A stretch of 64,000 nucleotides of DNA from Lacrimispora xylanolytica (lineage in GTDB: Bacteria; Bacillota; Clostridia; Lachnospirales; Lachnospiraceae). This document shows, in pieces, positions 49,325-59,353 of this stretch (positions within the stretch are counted from its first letter, which is position 1; every line of letters starts with the position of its first letter). The notes beneath the pieces are model-generated. The model saw only the letters and a list, made by a program, of their open reading frames with translations, did no database searches and had not been told where the DNA came from. The stretch is from the NCBI RefSeq assembly GCF_026723765.1, contig NZ_CP113524.1:4051001-4115000 (forward strand), given 5' to 3'. Made by a program: the position numbers and the translations under genes.

Positions 49325-51232
49325 TTAAATACTAAGAGTTAGAATAAAGGGGGATGCCGGAAGGCCGCCCTGACTGAATAAGAGCCCTTTTGAGGGAGCA
49401 TTGGAGTAAGCGTAACGAAGAGCTTTAGGCTCTGCCACTTCCCTGCTCCATAAGGTAACAGAAGTTCCTTTTACGTCCCCTTTAGCCGGGTAATAAATTC
49501 CGTCCGCTCCAGCCAGGGAAAAGGCTTCTACCCCCGTTCCATTCTTTACAACCATATCCTTACCTTTATGAGTTTCAAAAGAAAGCGAAACACGGCCCTC
49601 TGAAACCTGATAAGAGCGTACTTTTGGTCCGAAGTACTCCACAGGCTCTCCATAGATCATACCTCTTACTGCCAGAGAAAGTCGTCTTGCCACTTCCTTT
49701 TTATTTAGTGGGTGAAGGTCATTCCACTCCCCAAGGTCGAGGTTTACCGTCACAGCTACCTCGGGCAGTCCGGCTGCCTGGGACTGGGCGTGCCTAAGCT
49801 TTGGCCAGGCCTCTGAATCCTCCAGAAGATCAATGGAAAAACCGGGAAGCTGGGCTACTACAAAGGGAAGCTTATCCTGCTTCCAATTCTCTCTCCAATT
49901 TAAGATAAGACGTCTTAAAAGGTCCTCGTAGGTATCGGGACTGCTGTCATTGGACTCTCCCTGATACCAGAGAACCCCTTTTACAGTATATGGAAGACAT
50001 GGAGCCACCATGGCATTAAAAAGTCCTGTAGGCTTTCTGTTTATAAAATCCATCTCCGGAGCAGGACCGCACCGAAAGCCAATCCGGTATTCCCATGTCC
50101 CTTCCAGATCAATCCTGTTATCCTCTGTAAAAATCTGGTATTTCTTTTCCGGAGTCATCCGGCCTTGTCCATGGTCACAAACCAGACGGATGGTGATTTC
50201 ATTCTCCCCGTTTTTTAAAACACCCTTTGGAATCTCGTATTTTCTTGGAGGATATTGGTAGCCGGTTTCACCTACTAAGACTCCATTGATATAGGTTCTG
50301 TCACTGTCCACCATGGTGCCGAGCCACAGTCTGGCTGATTCTCCTGCCATAGTCTCAGGAACCATAAACCGTCTCCGAAGCCAGATACTTCCACAGAAAT
50401 CCTCAATTCCTCCATCCTTTAAAAAGCCTGGGAGATTGATTTCCTTCCACGGCTCCAAGCTGCCTTCACAGCCCTTGTCATTCTGATCGATATTTTCATG
50501 CCACTCTCTTTGCAGTCTTTCATTTTCTGCCATGCGGCTTTTCACAAATTCCTTGTCCTGGAACTTCTTTAAAGTACTAAGCGCCTCAGGATAGGACTGA
50601 AGCGCCTCCAATCCCATCCACGCCTCTGCCGGTGTTCCGCCCAGACTTAAGTTAATAAGGCCCACAGGCACCTTTTTATCCTCCAGAAGGTATCTTCCAA
50701 AGAAATAGGAAACTGCCGAAAAGCTTCTGATGGTCTCCGGAGAACAGGCGTACCAGGAGGCCTCCCTATGGTCATCTAAAGGACCGTCAAAGTCGTAATG
50801 CTCCTTCACCTTATAAAGCCTGATATAAGGTCTCTCCGGCCGTTTCAATTCCTCCGGATACTGGTCCTTCACTCGTTCCATAGGCAGCTCCATATTGGAC
50901 TGACCAGAGCAAACAAATACCTCTCCCACATACACCTCTTTGAGACGTATGATTTCTTCTGTTTCAGACCGTATGGTCAAAGTAAAGGGGCCTCCCGGGT
51001 TTAGGTCTGAAAATAAAAGCTGCCAGTCCCCCTTATCATCTGCCCTGGTAAAAATTGTTTTTTGCTGAAATTCTACGGCCACTCCCTTTAAAGGAACTGT
51101 TTTTCCCCATATCCTTGTGCTTTTTCCCTGCTGAAGCACACAGCCTTCACTGAATATTTTAGAAAGGCAGAGGGGCCTTTCGGCCCCCCTCCCTTCTGCC
51201 TGACTATTCAAGGACTCTTCTCTTTCTGTCAT
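49325..51232 (-). CDS. SASA-family carbohydrate esterase (sialate O-acetylesterase-like)
   Basis: 635 aa, without a visible signal peptide, so probably intracellular. A beta-sandwich N-terminal part is followed by a SGNH-type esterase core with VFVCSGQSNMELPMER (Ser nucleophile) and VLWYQGESNDSSPDTYEDL. An inserted galactose-binding-like domain lies at about residues 265-370. Such enzymes remove acetyl groups from sialic acid, xylan or pectin fragments. Placement 25 bp after a GH3 gene of xylosidase type makes acetylated plant glycan fragments the likeliest substrate. Confidence 0.82.
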   Translation of the reverse strand: MTEREESLNSQAEGRGAERPLCLSKIFSEGCVLQQGKSTRIWGKTVPLKGVAVEFQQKTIFTRADDKGDWQLLFSDLNPGGPFTLTIRSETEEIIRLKEVYVGEVFVCSGQSNMELPMERVKDQYPEELKRPERPYIRLYKVKEHYDFDGPLDDHREASWYACSPETIRSFSAVSYFFGRYLLEDKKVPVGLINLSLGGTPAEAWMGLEALQSYPEALSTLKKFQDKEFVKSRMAENERLQREWHENIDQNDKGCEGSLEPWKEINLPGFLKDGGIEDFCGSIWLRRRFMVPETMAGESARLWLGTMVDSDRTYINGVLVGETGYQYPPRKYEIPKGVLKNGENEITIRLVCDHGQGRMTPEKKYQIFTEDNRIDLEGTWEYRIGFRCGPAPEMDFINRKPTGLFNAMVAPCLPYTVKGVLWYQGESNDSSPDTYEDLLRRLILNWRENWKQDKLPFVVAQLPGFSIDLLEDSEAWPKLRHAQSQAAGLPEVAVTVNLDLGEWNDLHPLNKKEVARRLSLAVRGMIYGEPVEYFGPKVRSYQVSEGRVSLSFETHKGKDMVVKNGTGVEAFSLAGADGIYYPAKGDVKGTSVTLWSREVAEPKALRYAYSNAPSKGLLFSQGGLPASPFILTLSI

Positions 51233-51257
51233 TCTCTCACCTTAAATCCTTCTTTTG

Positions 51258-53417
51258 TTAAATGCAGCACGCTTCAAGAACTACCTGATCTGCTGCTGTT
51301 ACTGTCATGCATTCCGGCACTTTACCTGTCAGCTCCATGCTGCGGGCATCTGGCTGCTGAGTTCCTGTATACACCAGATAATCGCCCTGGTAAAGAACCA
51401 GGTCACCCTTTTCATCTCTAAGTCCAAAGGAACGGTCACTTAAGGTAAGTGCCACCTCTTTTTCTTCCCCAGGATTAAGCTCAACCTTTTTAAAAGCCTT
51501 TAACTGAGCATTTGGAGTATCAGGCTGGCAGGACTTTACGTAAACCTGTAAGGTTTCAGCCCCTTTCATGGTACCTGTGTTCTTAAGAACCGCCTTAACC
51601 GTTATGTTTTCCCCTTCCACTACCGTATTCTGGCTCAGTGACACGCCGCTTACTGTAATATCAGTATAGGATAAGCCGTATCCAAAGGGATAAAGGGCAT
51701 CCTGCTTCATATAACGGTAGGTTCTTCCCTTCATATCATAATCTCTGAAATCAGGAAGCTCCTCTGAAGTCCTATAAAAGGTCACCGGAAGCTTTCCTTC
51801 TGGTGAATACTCTCCAAATAAGACAGAGGCCAGTGCTCTTCCTCCCTGGGCTCCCGGATACCAGCCTTCCAAAATAGCCGGAATATGCTCATCTGCCCAG
51901 GTAACTGCAAGAGCACTGCCGGATAAAATCACTAATACCACTGGCTTTCCGCTCTGATAAATTTCCTTTAATACCTCTTCCTGAAGTCCTGGAAGAGAAA
52001 GGTTTGGCTTATCACCGCTGGCAAACTCATTGCCCTCATCTCCTTCTTCGCCTTCCAGACTGGAATCAAGACCCATGCAGGCAATAATCACATCGCTCTC
52101 TTCACAGACTCCCCTTACTTCAGATATACGGTCATTCTCCTGACCAAGACCGCTGACCTTCGGTCTGCAAAGATGGCAGCCTTCCGAAACCATGACACGA
52201 ACGTCCTCACCCAGATAATCCTGAATGCCTTCTGTTATGGTAAAGTATCTGGAAGCAGTGCCCTCATAATTACCAACCAGTGCTTTTCTGTTATTGCTGT
52301 TGGGACCAATGATGCCAATGGTCTTTATTTTGTTCTTATCAAGAGGCAGAAGGTTATCCTTGTTCTTAAGAAGAACAAAGGACTTTCTGGATGCAGTGAA
52401 GTTAAGCTCCTTGTGCTCTCTGGTATCATTATCCTTATATGTAATCTTGTTAAATGGAATCTTCTCCTGCTCGTCAAATACGCCAAGCTTTAACCGGGTC
52501 ATCATGAGGTTTTCCACGGCTTCATTTAACCGCTCCTCTGAAACCATTCCACGATTCACTGCCTCAGTCAAGTATAGGAACAAGCTGCCACAGTTTAAGT
52601 CACAGCCGTTTTCCATGGCCATTGCCACAGATTCCACGGCAGATGAAGTCACTTTATGATGTTCATGGAAATCCTTAATGGCCCAGCAATCGGAAACCAC
52701 ATGGCCCTCAAAGCCCCAGAAATCTCTTAAAATATCTTTTAACAGCGTTTTGCTTCCACAGCAGGGCTCTCCATTGGTCCGGTTGTAGGCGCCCATGATG
52801 GCCTCAACTTTTCCTTCCTTTACACAGGCCTCAAAAGCAGGCAGATATGTGTCAAACATATCCTGTTTGGAAACCACAGCATCAAAGGAATGGCGTTCTT
52901 CCTCCGGGCCGGAATGAACCGCAAAATGCTTTCCGCAGGCAGCTACCTTTAAGTAATTCTCATCGTCTCCCTGAAGTCCCTCAATAAAACGGACGCCCAT
53001 ACGGGAGGATAAATAAGGGTCCTCCCCAAAAGTCTCATGTCCCCTGCCCCAGCGCGGGTCCCTGAAAATGTTAACGTTAGGAGACCAGAAGGTAAGACCT
53101 TTGTAAATATCCGTATCTCCGCATTTTTGCTGCAAATGGAATTTAGCCCTTGCCTCTGTGGAAATAACATCTGCTACCTGGTTTAGTAAATCCTCATCAA
53201 AGGTAGCTGCCAGTCCGATGGCCTGTGGAAAAACAGTAGCCACTCCAGCCCTTGCCACTCCGTGAAGTCCCTCATTCCACCAGTTATAAGATTTAATCCC
53301 CAGCCTTTCAATTGCTGCCGCTCCGTGAATTGTCTGGGAAACCTTTTCCTCCAATGTCATTTCTGCTACCAGTTCTTTTGCTCTCCTACGGTATTCTTTC
53401 AATTTTTCTTTATTCAT
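51258..53417 (-). CDS. GH3 glycoside hydrolase, beta-xylosidase/beta-glucosidase type
   Basis: 719 aa. The N-terminal barrel has YNWWNEGLHGVARAG, KHFAVHSGPEEERHSFDA and the nucleophile Asp in GHVVSDCWAI. A GH3 C-terminal sandwich with VVLVILSGSALAVTWADEHIPAILEGWYPGAQGG and a fibronectin III-like end complete the standard three-domain layout. There is no signal peptide. The WWNEGLHGVAR motif favours the xylosidase/arabinofuranosidase branch. It leads a two-gene unit with the esterase and sits beside an AraC regulator. Confidence 0.88.
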   Translation of the reverse strand: MNKEKLKEYRRRAKELVAEMTLEEKVSQTIHGAAAIERLGIKSYNWWNEGLHGVARAGVATVFPQAIGLAATFDEDLLNQVADVISTEARAKFHLQQKCGDTDIYKGLTFWSPNVNIFRDPRWGRGHETFGEDPYLSSRMGVRFIEGLQGDDENYLKVAACGKHFAVHSGPEEERHSFDAVVSKQDMFDTYLPAFEACVKEGKVEAIMGAYNRTNGEPCCGSKTLLKDILRDFWGFEGHVVSDCWAIKDFHEHHKVTSSAVESVAMAMENGCDLNCGSLFLYLTEAVNRGMVSEERLNEAVENLMMTRLKLGVFDEQEKIPFNKITYKDNDTREHKELNFTASRKSFVLLKNKDNLLPLDKNKIKTIGIIGPNSNNRKALVGNYEGTASRYFTITEGIQDYLGEDVRVMVSEGCHLCRPKVSGLGQENDRISEVRGVCEESDVIIACMGLDSSLEGEEGDEGNEFASGDKPNLSLPGLQEEVLKEIYQSGKPVVLVILSGSALAVTWADEHIPAILEGWYPGAQGGRALASVLFGEYSPEGKLPVTFYRTSEELPDFRDYDMKGRTYRYMKQDALYPFGYGLSYTDITVSGVSLSQNTVVEGENITVKAVLKNTGTMKGAETLQVYVKSCQPDTPNAQLKAFKKVELNPGEEKEVALTLSDRSFGLRDEKGDLVLYQGDYLVYTGTQQPDARSMELTGKVPECMTVTAADQVVLEACCI

Positions 53418-53555
53418 GAGATATGCCCTTCCCTTTACTTATAGTGATGCGATTCTGACCATTCAGCCATTTTCTGTAATCCCATCATAGCATTCTATAA
53501 AAAACAAGACATCTCATTTCTTGCTTCGATTTAAGCACATATTGCTAATTATTTT

Positions 53556-54434
53556 TTAATTCTTAACAATGGCCTGATAACGGATCTTACGATAATCGCT
53601 GGGAGAGCAGTTCTTAATCATTTTAAAGGTGCGGTTAAAAGCGCTGATGGATGAAAATCCAGCTCCCATGGCAACCTCCGTAATACTTAGCTCCTTGGTA
53701 TAATAAAGAAGTTCTTCCGCCTTTTTCACCCGCTTGGAATTTAAGTATTCATAAAATGTCATATTCATATACTGCTTAAAGATTCTGGTAAAATGATACT
53801 TGGAAAATCCTACGATCTGTGCCACTTCCTCTAAATTAAGATTTTCCATATAATGCTTGTTAATGTAGGTGCAGGCACTCATTACGGCCTCCAGATACTG
53901 CCTCTCCTTGGTGGATTCCTGGATTCCTGGAGAAACATTTTTATAAACTTCATTTCTTCCCAGTTCCACATAAATCTCAATCAGAGCTGCATATATAGAA
54001 GCTTCCCGAAAGGTACTGTTATCCTGGTACTCCATAATGATCTTATCCAGTTTCTCCTTAAAGAAACTATGAAGTCCGTCTCCCTCTTTCTTTTTAAGAA
54101 AGATAACGGGAGGCATCATAAATAAAAGTGTTTCCATTTCCCGAAGATTATGAAGCAATGTAGTATCAAACTGAAGAATATATCGTTCCCCCTTAGAAGG
54201 CGCTCTTAATGAGTGGATCACACCGGAATGAATCAGGATGATATCATCCGGCTCTAAAAAATAACATTCCTCACCAACGGTAACCTCATAATCTCCCTGT
54301 GATGGCATAATGATCTCAATTCCCACATGCCAGTGCTTTGGATAATCCTCCTGCTTCCCATTACGATATAGCTGAAGCCCCATGGCACACTCATAATTTA
54401 TGGTTTCATGCATTCCATTTAATATTTTGATCAT
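53556..54434 (-). CDS. AraC-family regulator with cupin sensor domain
   Basis: 292 aa. A cupin-like N-terminus (about 20-100; KHWHVGIEIIMPSQGDYEVTVG, FLEPDDIILIHSGVIHSLRAP) precedes the C-terminal AraC double helix-turn-helix (about 190-288; NLEEVAQIVGFSKYHFTRIFKQY ... ITEVAMGAGFSSISAFNRTFK). Regulators of this form sense sugars. It lies upstream of and on the same strand as the GH3-esterase pair and probably controls it. Confidence 0.9.
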   Translation of the reverse strand: MIKILNGMHETINYECAMGLQLYRNGKQEDYPKHWHVGIEIIMPSQGDYEVTVGEECYFLEPDDIILIHSGVIHSLRAPSKGERYILQFDTTLLHNLREMETLLFMMPPVIFLKKKEGDGLHSFFKEKLDKIIMEYQDNSTFREASIYAALIEIYVELGRNEVYKNVSPGIQESTKERQYLEAVMSACTYINKHYMENLNLEEVAQIVGFSKYHFTRIFKQYMNMTFYEYLNSKRVKKAEELLYYTKELSITEVAMGAGFSSISAFNRTFKMIKNCSPSDYRKIRYQAIVKN

Positions 54435-54669
54435 ATTTTTCCCTCTGTCTTAACCTTTAGTCCTTATGCAAAATTCTGAACAAAACAGGATGCTTTTTCT
54501 CATCTCATTATTTATTTTATCTGATTTTCTCTCTTAATACAATCTATTTTCATGCCTTTTAAACCTATCCTCCACGATTCTTTTCCTTACCAGTGGTTAC
54601 AAAATTTCATTGACTCAGCCGTCAATTCCAACTATAATTTAATGTGGTGTTACATAATTATTCCCAAAT

Positions 54670-54699
54670 TTGACAAAAGAAGGAATCTACTTAATATAT
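54670..54699 (+). promoter_or_regulatory. Promoter of the HD-GYP gene
   Basis: TTGACA (54670-54675) followed after 18 bp by ATATAT (54694-54699; TATATA in the next register). The rest of the interval 54435-54669 shows nothing else. Confidence 0.5.
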
Positions 54700-54738
54700 A
54701 GAGAAAAGACTGCCATTTAGTCTGTTGAGGTGAAAGAA

Positions 54739-55812
54739 TTGATTTATCTTCCTATAGAGAAATTGACCGAAGGTATGATACTAGCCCGTAATATCCCTGG
54801 GACAAATTCAATACTTCCATTTGCAGTTGCCGGTTATCAGCTAAGTGACCGCATCATCATGCGCCTTAAAAATATCGGGGTTCAGGGCGCCTATATCCAT
54901 ACGGCACTGACGGAAGGCATTGAGCCCGTGGATTTTGTTGAACCTGAATTAAAAGCCAAAATGCTTACCAGCATCCGCAGTACCTTTGACCAAAGCTTAA
55001 AGAAAATGACCATACAATCCAGTATGCAAAACTACCGCGACCTCACCTCTGTGGCTAAATCAGTGGTAATGAATATTTTAAATATGGACAAATACCTGTT
55101 TCAGATGATCGATATCAGGGATTATGACAATTATACCTACTCTCATAGTCTGTATGTAGGTATATTAAGCGTTCTCTTAGGACGTTTCATTGGCTTGTCC
55201 CTGGACCAGCTCAACGATCTGGCGCTGTGCGGACTGATGCATGACATAGGGAAAACCGATATCCCTCTGGAGATCACCAACAAGGCCGGCCCTCTGAGTG
55301 ACGAAGAATTTGAAATCATGAAAAAGCACCCTGATCTTTCCTATGAAAAATTAAGCACTTGCAAGCTATTTTCTCAGAAGGTTCTTCAGGGCATCCGTGC
55401 TCATCATGAAAAATACGACGGAACCGGCTATCCCTTTGCCCTTATCGGAGACAGCATTCCTCTTTATGCCAGAATTCTGGCAATCGCAGATGTCTACGAT
55501 GCCTTAAGCTCCACAAGACCTTACCGGAAAGCATGGCCTCCCAAAAAAATATTTGATTATCTGACCAGCCGCTGCAGCTCTCATTTTGACCCGGATCTTT
55601 TAACCGCCTTCCTCCAATGTGTATCTGCATACCCAATCGGTACAGTTGTCCACCTAAGCGACGGAAGCACGGCAGTCGTCAAGGATAACACGCCTGGCTT
55701 CACCCTGCGGCCTATCATCCGCTTTATCGCTCCTGCTGCAAAAGCCGGACAAGAGGTGGATCTTTCCATAGAAGCATTAAATCTCACAATTCTTGATGAT
55801 ATGGATGATTAA
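54739..55812 (+). CDS. HD-GYP domain phosphodiesterase
   Basis: 357 aa from a TTG set 6 nt after GAGGTG; a GTG three codons earlier lies on the ribosome binding site itself. An N-terminal DUF3391-like region (about 1-95) precedes the HD-GYP domain (about 120-300) with HSLYVGILS, the catalytic LMHDIGKTDIP, and HHEKYDGTGYPF, which is the GYP signature in its GTGYP form. The domain hydrolyses cyclic di-GMP. Membrane segments are absent, so it is cytoplasmic. Confidence 0.9.
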   Translation: MIYLPIEKLTEGMILARNIPGTNSILPFAVAGYQLSDRIIMRLKNIGVQGAYIHTALTEGIEPVDFVEPELKAKMLTSIRSTFDQSLKKMTIQSSMQNYRDLTSVAKSVVMNILNMDKYLFQMIDIRDYDNYTYSHSLYVGILSVLLGRFIGLSLDQLNDLALCGLMHDIGKTDIPLEITNKAGPLSDEEFEIMKKHPDLSYEKLSTCKLFSQKVLQGIRAHHEKYDGTGYPFALIGDSIPLYARILAIADVYDALSSTRPYRKAWPPKKIFDYLTSRCSSHFDPDLLTAFLQCVSAYPIGTVVHLSDGSTAVVKDNTPGFTLRPIIRFIAPAAKAGQEVDLSIEALNLTILDDMDD

Positions 55813-55843
55813 CCGTTTATCAAAAGCTTTACATAGACAATGA

Positions 55844-55898
55844 AAAATGCGTCTTGATATGGTCAGCCAAAAAAAGGAGCCATTTCAAAACGCATTTT
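55844..55898. terminator. Bidirectional terminator between the HD-GYP and phosphatase genes
   Basis: AAAATGCGT-TTGA-TGG pairs with CCATTTCAAAACGCATTTT; the two genes converge here. Confidence 0.75.
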
Positions 55899-55901
55899 AA
55901 A

Positions 55902-56366
55902 TTATTTGTCATTCTGATTGCATATATGGAGAAAGAGAGCTTCGCACCCTTCTAAAACATCTTCATAGGTTGTATCAAAGTCTCCGGTATACCACGGATC
56001 TGCAATATCTCTTGGCCTTTGCCCATAATCCAGCAGCCGGCTTACTTTGCCTTGCGGATCACTGCCGAATATTCTCATCATGTTAGTTATGTTTCGTGAT
56101 TCCATTCCAACAATATAATCATACTTGTCATAATCATCTCTGGTGAGCTGAACTGCCTGCTTTCCCTCTACGGATATCCCAAACTCACTTAACTTCTTTC
56201 TCGTTCCAGGATGCACCGGGTTTCCAATCTCTTCACTGCTGGTGGCAGCAGAAGCAATAAAAAATAAATCTTCCATATTTCTGTTTTTCACGAGATCCTT
56301 CATAACAAATTCCGCCATAGGGGAACGGCAAATATTGCCCAGACAGACGAATAGTATCTGAATCAT
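55902..56366 (-). CDS. Low-molecular-weight protein tyrosine phosphatase
   Basis: 154 aa. The P-loop near the N-terminus is VCLGNICRSPMAE (C-x5-R-S) and the catalytic acid is in IADPWYTGDF (DPW). This is the standard small phosphatase, which in Firmicutes can act on arginine or tyrosine phosphate. It is last in the four-gene unit led by the cysteine desulfidase gene, 17 bp after the phosphotransferase gene. Confidence 0.93.
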   Translation of the reverse strand: MIQILFVCLGNICRSPMAEFVMKDLVKNRNMEDLFFIASAATSSEEIGNPVHPGTRKKLSEFGISVEGKQAVQLTRDDYDKYDYIVGMESRNITNMMRIFGSDPQGKVSRLLDYGQRPRDIADPWYTGDFDTTYEDVLEGCEALFLHICNQNDK

Positions 56367-56383
56367 TTATCTTTACTCCTTTT

Positions 56384-57301
56384 TTATTTTCTCTCAGTAC
56401 TAGAATCAGTAAGCTGTTCCACTATCTTATCTCTTAATTCCCTTAAATCTGCGACAGGGCCAAACATACTTTTAACCACGTGATAACCATATTCATGACA
56501 TAGAATGGCACCCATACATTTCTCTGTTAACTCTTCCGTACTGATCTTTCCATAATATCCTTCTAAAAAATCTCTGTCAAAATGAAATGCGTCGCAGATC
56601 AGTGTCATATCTTCATAAATTCCTGGTGCAATTAATGAATCTGCAAAATCAATCACCGTCAGCTTCCCACTCTGATCCACCATCAAATTATCTTCTGTTA
56701 GATCCCCATGAACAAATACAGACGATTCCTTCTTTAAACCTTCCAGGAACTTTTTCTGCGCATTCTTTATTTCGTCAGAAGCCTCCTCCCACCGCTTACT
56801 CCTTAAAGTCCGGCCAATGGCATCTACTCCATTAAAATTTTCACAAGGCGTCGCCCAGCCCCTTACAATATCACGAAGCTTCTTTCCAATTTCAAGTTTC
56901 TGTTCTCTTCCTAGGGTATCCTTTATCTCCCCTAAGTTTTCTCCCTTCACGCATTCCATAATCAGATATCTAAATAAATATTTATCCTGTATCTGCCCTT
57001 TTGCAATCAGCTTTGGAACGCTGACTCCAACTTCATTTGCTCGTTCCATGGCAAAAAGCTCCGCTCTATAATCCGGCAGACTGTCATACCCCGATTCCAA
57101 AGGGACAAACACCTTTATCACATATTCTCCCACCCGGAAAACTCCGTTGGTCCCTGGTTTGCAATTTTGTAATGCTTGAAACTCTAAGCCCTCACATTCA
57201 AATATGTATTGAATCAATGGCGTAAATTCTTCTTTTGAACAATAAACTTCTCCCCAGGTGCTCCAGTCATGTATATCGAACTGAAATAGATGGTTTGTCA
57301 T
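56384..57301 (-). CDS. Aminoglycoside-phosphotransferase-fold kinase
   Basis: 305 aa. Its kinase-like fold contains YVIKVFVPLESG (ATP Lys), YLIMECVKGENLGEI, the catalytic SVFVHGDLTEDNLMVD loop and metal motif LTVIDFADSL. Unlike the CotS-like protein, all catalytic residues are in place. Substrates of this large group range from sugars and amino acids to antibiotics, and none can be chosen here. Downstream of the amidotransferase by 12 bp. Confidence 0.8.
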   Translation of the reverse strand: MTNHLFQFDIHDWSTWGEVYCSKEEFTPLIQYIFECEGLEFQALQNCKPGTNGVFRVGEYVIKVFVPLESGYDSLPDYRAELFAMERANEVGVSVPKLIAKGQIQDKYLFRYLIMECVKGENLGEIKDTLGREQKLEIGKKLRDIVRGWATPCENFNGVDAIGRTLRSKRWEEASDEIKNAQKKFLEGLKKESSVFVHGDLTEDNLMVDQSGKLTVIDFADSLIAPGIYEDMTLICDAFHFDRDFLEGYYGKISTEELTEKCMGAILCHEYGYHVVKSMFGPVADLRELRDKIVEQLTDSSTERK

Positions 57302-57313
57302 AATCTCCCCCTC

Positions 57314-58042
57314 TTAATCCATGCACTTAAGGATAAACTGACGAAATAAATTTATCATGGTCTCATTCTGAAACTTCGCCATCATTTCCGGGTGCCATTG
57401 TACGCCGCACATAAAGCTGCCTTCCTGCCGCTCGATGCATTCCACCACTCCGTCATCGGCTCTGGCTGTAACCAAGAAGCCCTCTGCCATGTCCTTAATC
57501 GCCTGATGATGGAAGGAATTGACCCAGCCCCTCTTACCAGTAATACTCTTAATAAAGCTCTCCTCTTCCGTATCTACCATGTGTGTAGCGTCACCTCTTG
57601 GTGCCTTTTGTACGTGCTGAAAAGAGCCTGTCAGCTGGGAGCCAAGATCCTGATACAGCGTTCCCCCAAATGCCACGTTCATCATCTGGGCTCCCTTACA
57701 GATGCCAAGAACCGGTTTTTTACGCCGATCTGCCTCTCGAATCAGCTGTAAATACTGGGTGTCCACCTCCCGCATGGTAAATCCCTGTAAAGGGGAAGGC
57801 TGCTCTCCATATAAATCTGGTGCCACATCATATCCCCCGGAAAGAACCAGTCCGTCCACCAGCTCCAGGAGCCTGGCCCCATCCTCCTGATTCGTTAATA
57901 CAGGTAGCAGAACCGGGATGCCTCCCCCCATTTCAATGCTTTCCACATAATCATTGTTCACGTAGGCACGGTAAATTCCGGGCATGGTACCGCCCTCCAC
58001 AATTAAAATATTTGCCGCGATTCCTATGACAGGTTTTTTCAT
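57314..58042 (-). CDS. Class I glutamine amidotransferase-like hydrolase (PuuD/peptidase C26 family)
   Basis: 242 aa from ATG with AAGGAG upstream; 13 codons of the longer frame are dropped. It has nucleophile Cys in PVLGICKGAQMMNVAFGG, LVLSGGYDVAPDLYGE, and the catalytic His-Glu region in CGVQWHPEMMA. Relatives hydrolyse gamma-glutamyl-GABA in putrescine breakdown or other gamma-glutamyl amides. A link to the polyamine operon is possible but unproven; it is cotranscribed with the cysteine desulfidase-like gene. Confidence 0.87.
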   Translation of the reverse strand: MKKPVIGIAANILIVEGGTMPGIYRAYVNNDYVESIEMGGGIPVLLPVLTNQEDGARLLELVDGLVLSGGYDVAPDLYGEQPSPLQGFTMREVDTQYLQLIREADRRKKPVLGICKGAQMMNVAFGGTLYQDLGSQLTGSFQHVQKAPRGDATHMVDTEEESFIKSITGKRGWVNSFHHQAIKDMAEGFLVTARADDGVVECIERQEGSFMCGVQWHPEMMAKFQNETMINLFRQFILKCMD

Positions 58043-58061
58043 CTTAGCTCCTTCTTTTGCC

Positions 58062-59336
58062 TCAAATAGACCGGTTTCCAATCATGATATTTAATATTTC
58101 CACATCAGTCTTTTTCATTCCCTCTTTTCCCATATAGCCGATGGCACGGATGGTCTCCTCCGGCTCGTCCTGCACCAGCCCCTCTCCAGGTTCAAATGTT
58201 ATGCCCTGCATCGCCATCTGATGCCCTAATATGGCTGCCTGGAGAGCAGAGGCAATCTTTGCCGCACAGCTAGCCTTTGCCCCATCACAGATCATTCCGC
58301 CTACATTGGCAATGGTGTTGACTACGGTATGCTCAATCTGCTCCACGGTTCCCCCATAAAGATAGGTAATGGCAGCTCCTGCACTGGCGGCGGCACATAC
58401 CACTCCGCAGTATGCCGACAAAGGCCCGATATACTGCTTCTGGTCCTGAGCCGTCAAATTAGAAATACATAGAGCACGGTAAAGCTCCTCTTTCGTCTTT
58501 CCAAGCTCCCTGGCATACTCAATGACCGGTATGGAACAGGTCATTCCCTGATTTCCAGAACCAGAATTAATGACCACCGGAGAAGGACATCCTGCCATTC
58601 TTGCATCCGATCCGGCAGCCGTCTTTGCTATGGCAAGCCACTGGATCTCAGGCCGATAGCCTGACATAAAAATCCTTCCAATCTGAGCTCCCCATTGCCC
58701 CTTAAGTCCTTCCTCAGCAATGGCAGAATTATAGGAAATCTGCATATCAAGGACATCCTTAACATCTTCTATATTGACCCGATCTGCAAACGCTACAATA
58801 TCCCTTATATTAAGAAGGGATTTATCACTTCTCGTATCATTCACATTATAGGCCTGTTCATATAAGGTCACTCCATTTTTCTTTATTAATGTGATATTGG
58901 TATGGGCGTGTTCAATGGTCACTTCTGCCCATTGACCCCTATTAACCGCCTTTATTTTAAGGAATAAATTTCCAACTTCTTCTACTAATATACAACGGCA
59001 GAAATCCTTGTCAAGCAGTTCTCTTGCATTCCGCCTGTCTTTTTCTGTGATTGATTCCAGTATTTCCAGCTTTTTATCAGAATCTCCAGCAAGAGCCCCT
59101 AAAATCACTGCGGTCTCAACCCCTTTAAGCCCTCCTGAGTTTGGTACTCTCACTCCCTTTACGTTTTTAATAATATTTCCGCTGCAATGTGCCTCTATCA
59201 GTTCAGGAAATTCACCAAGAATCTCCCTGGCTTTTGCAGAAGCATAGGCAAGGGCAATGGGTTCTGTACAGCCAAACGCCGGAATCAGTTCATTCCTTAA
59301 GATCCTCACATAGCTGTCGTATATTTTTTGATCCAT
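58062..59336 (-). CDS. cyuA: L-cysteine desulfidase / serine dehydratase alpha-like protein (UPF0597)
   Basis: 424 aa. Cys residues in PAFGCTEPIALAYA, NQGMTCSIPV and GGMICDGAKASCAAKIA are the expected [4Fe-4S] ligands of the family. VPNSGGLKGVETAVILGALAG and SGSGNQGMTCSIPVIEYA are its signatures. CyuA-type enzymes break cysteine to pyruvate, sulfide and ammonia; some relatives act on serine. It heads a four-gene leftward unit and is divergent from a GntR regulator, with AT-rich repeats between them. Confidence 0.87.
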   Translation of the reverse strand: MDQKIYDSYVRILRNELIPAFGCTEPIALAYASAKAREILGEFPELIEAHCSGNIIKNVKGVRVPNSGGLKGVETAVILGALAGDSDKKLEILESITEKDRRNARELLDKDFCRCILVEEVGNLFLKIKAVNRGQWAEVTIEHAHTNITLIKKNGVTLYEQAYNVNDTRSDKSLLNIRDIVAFADRVNIEDVKDVLDMQISYNSAIAEEGLKGQWGAQIGRIFMSGYRPEIQWLAIAKTAAGSDARMAGCPSPVVINSGSGNQGMTCSIPVIEYARELGKTKEELYRALCISNLTAQDQKQYIGPLSAYCGVVCAAASAGAAITYLYGGTVEQIEHTVVNTIANVGGMICDGAKASCAAKIASALQAAILGHQMAMQGITFEPGEGLVQDEPEETIRAIGYMGKEGMKKTDVEILNIMIGNRSI

Positions 59337-59353
59337 TGTTCTCCTCCCATTTC

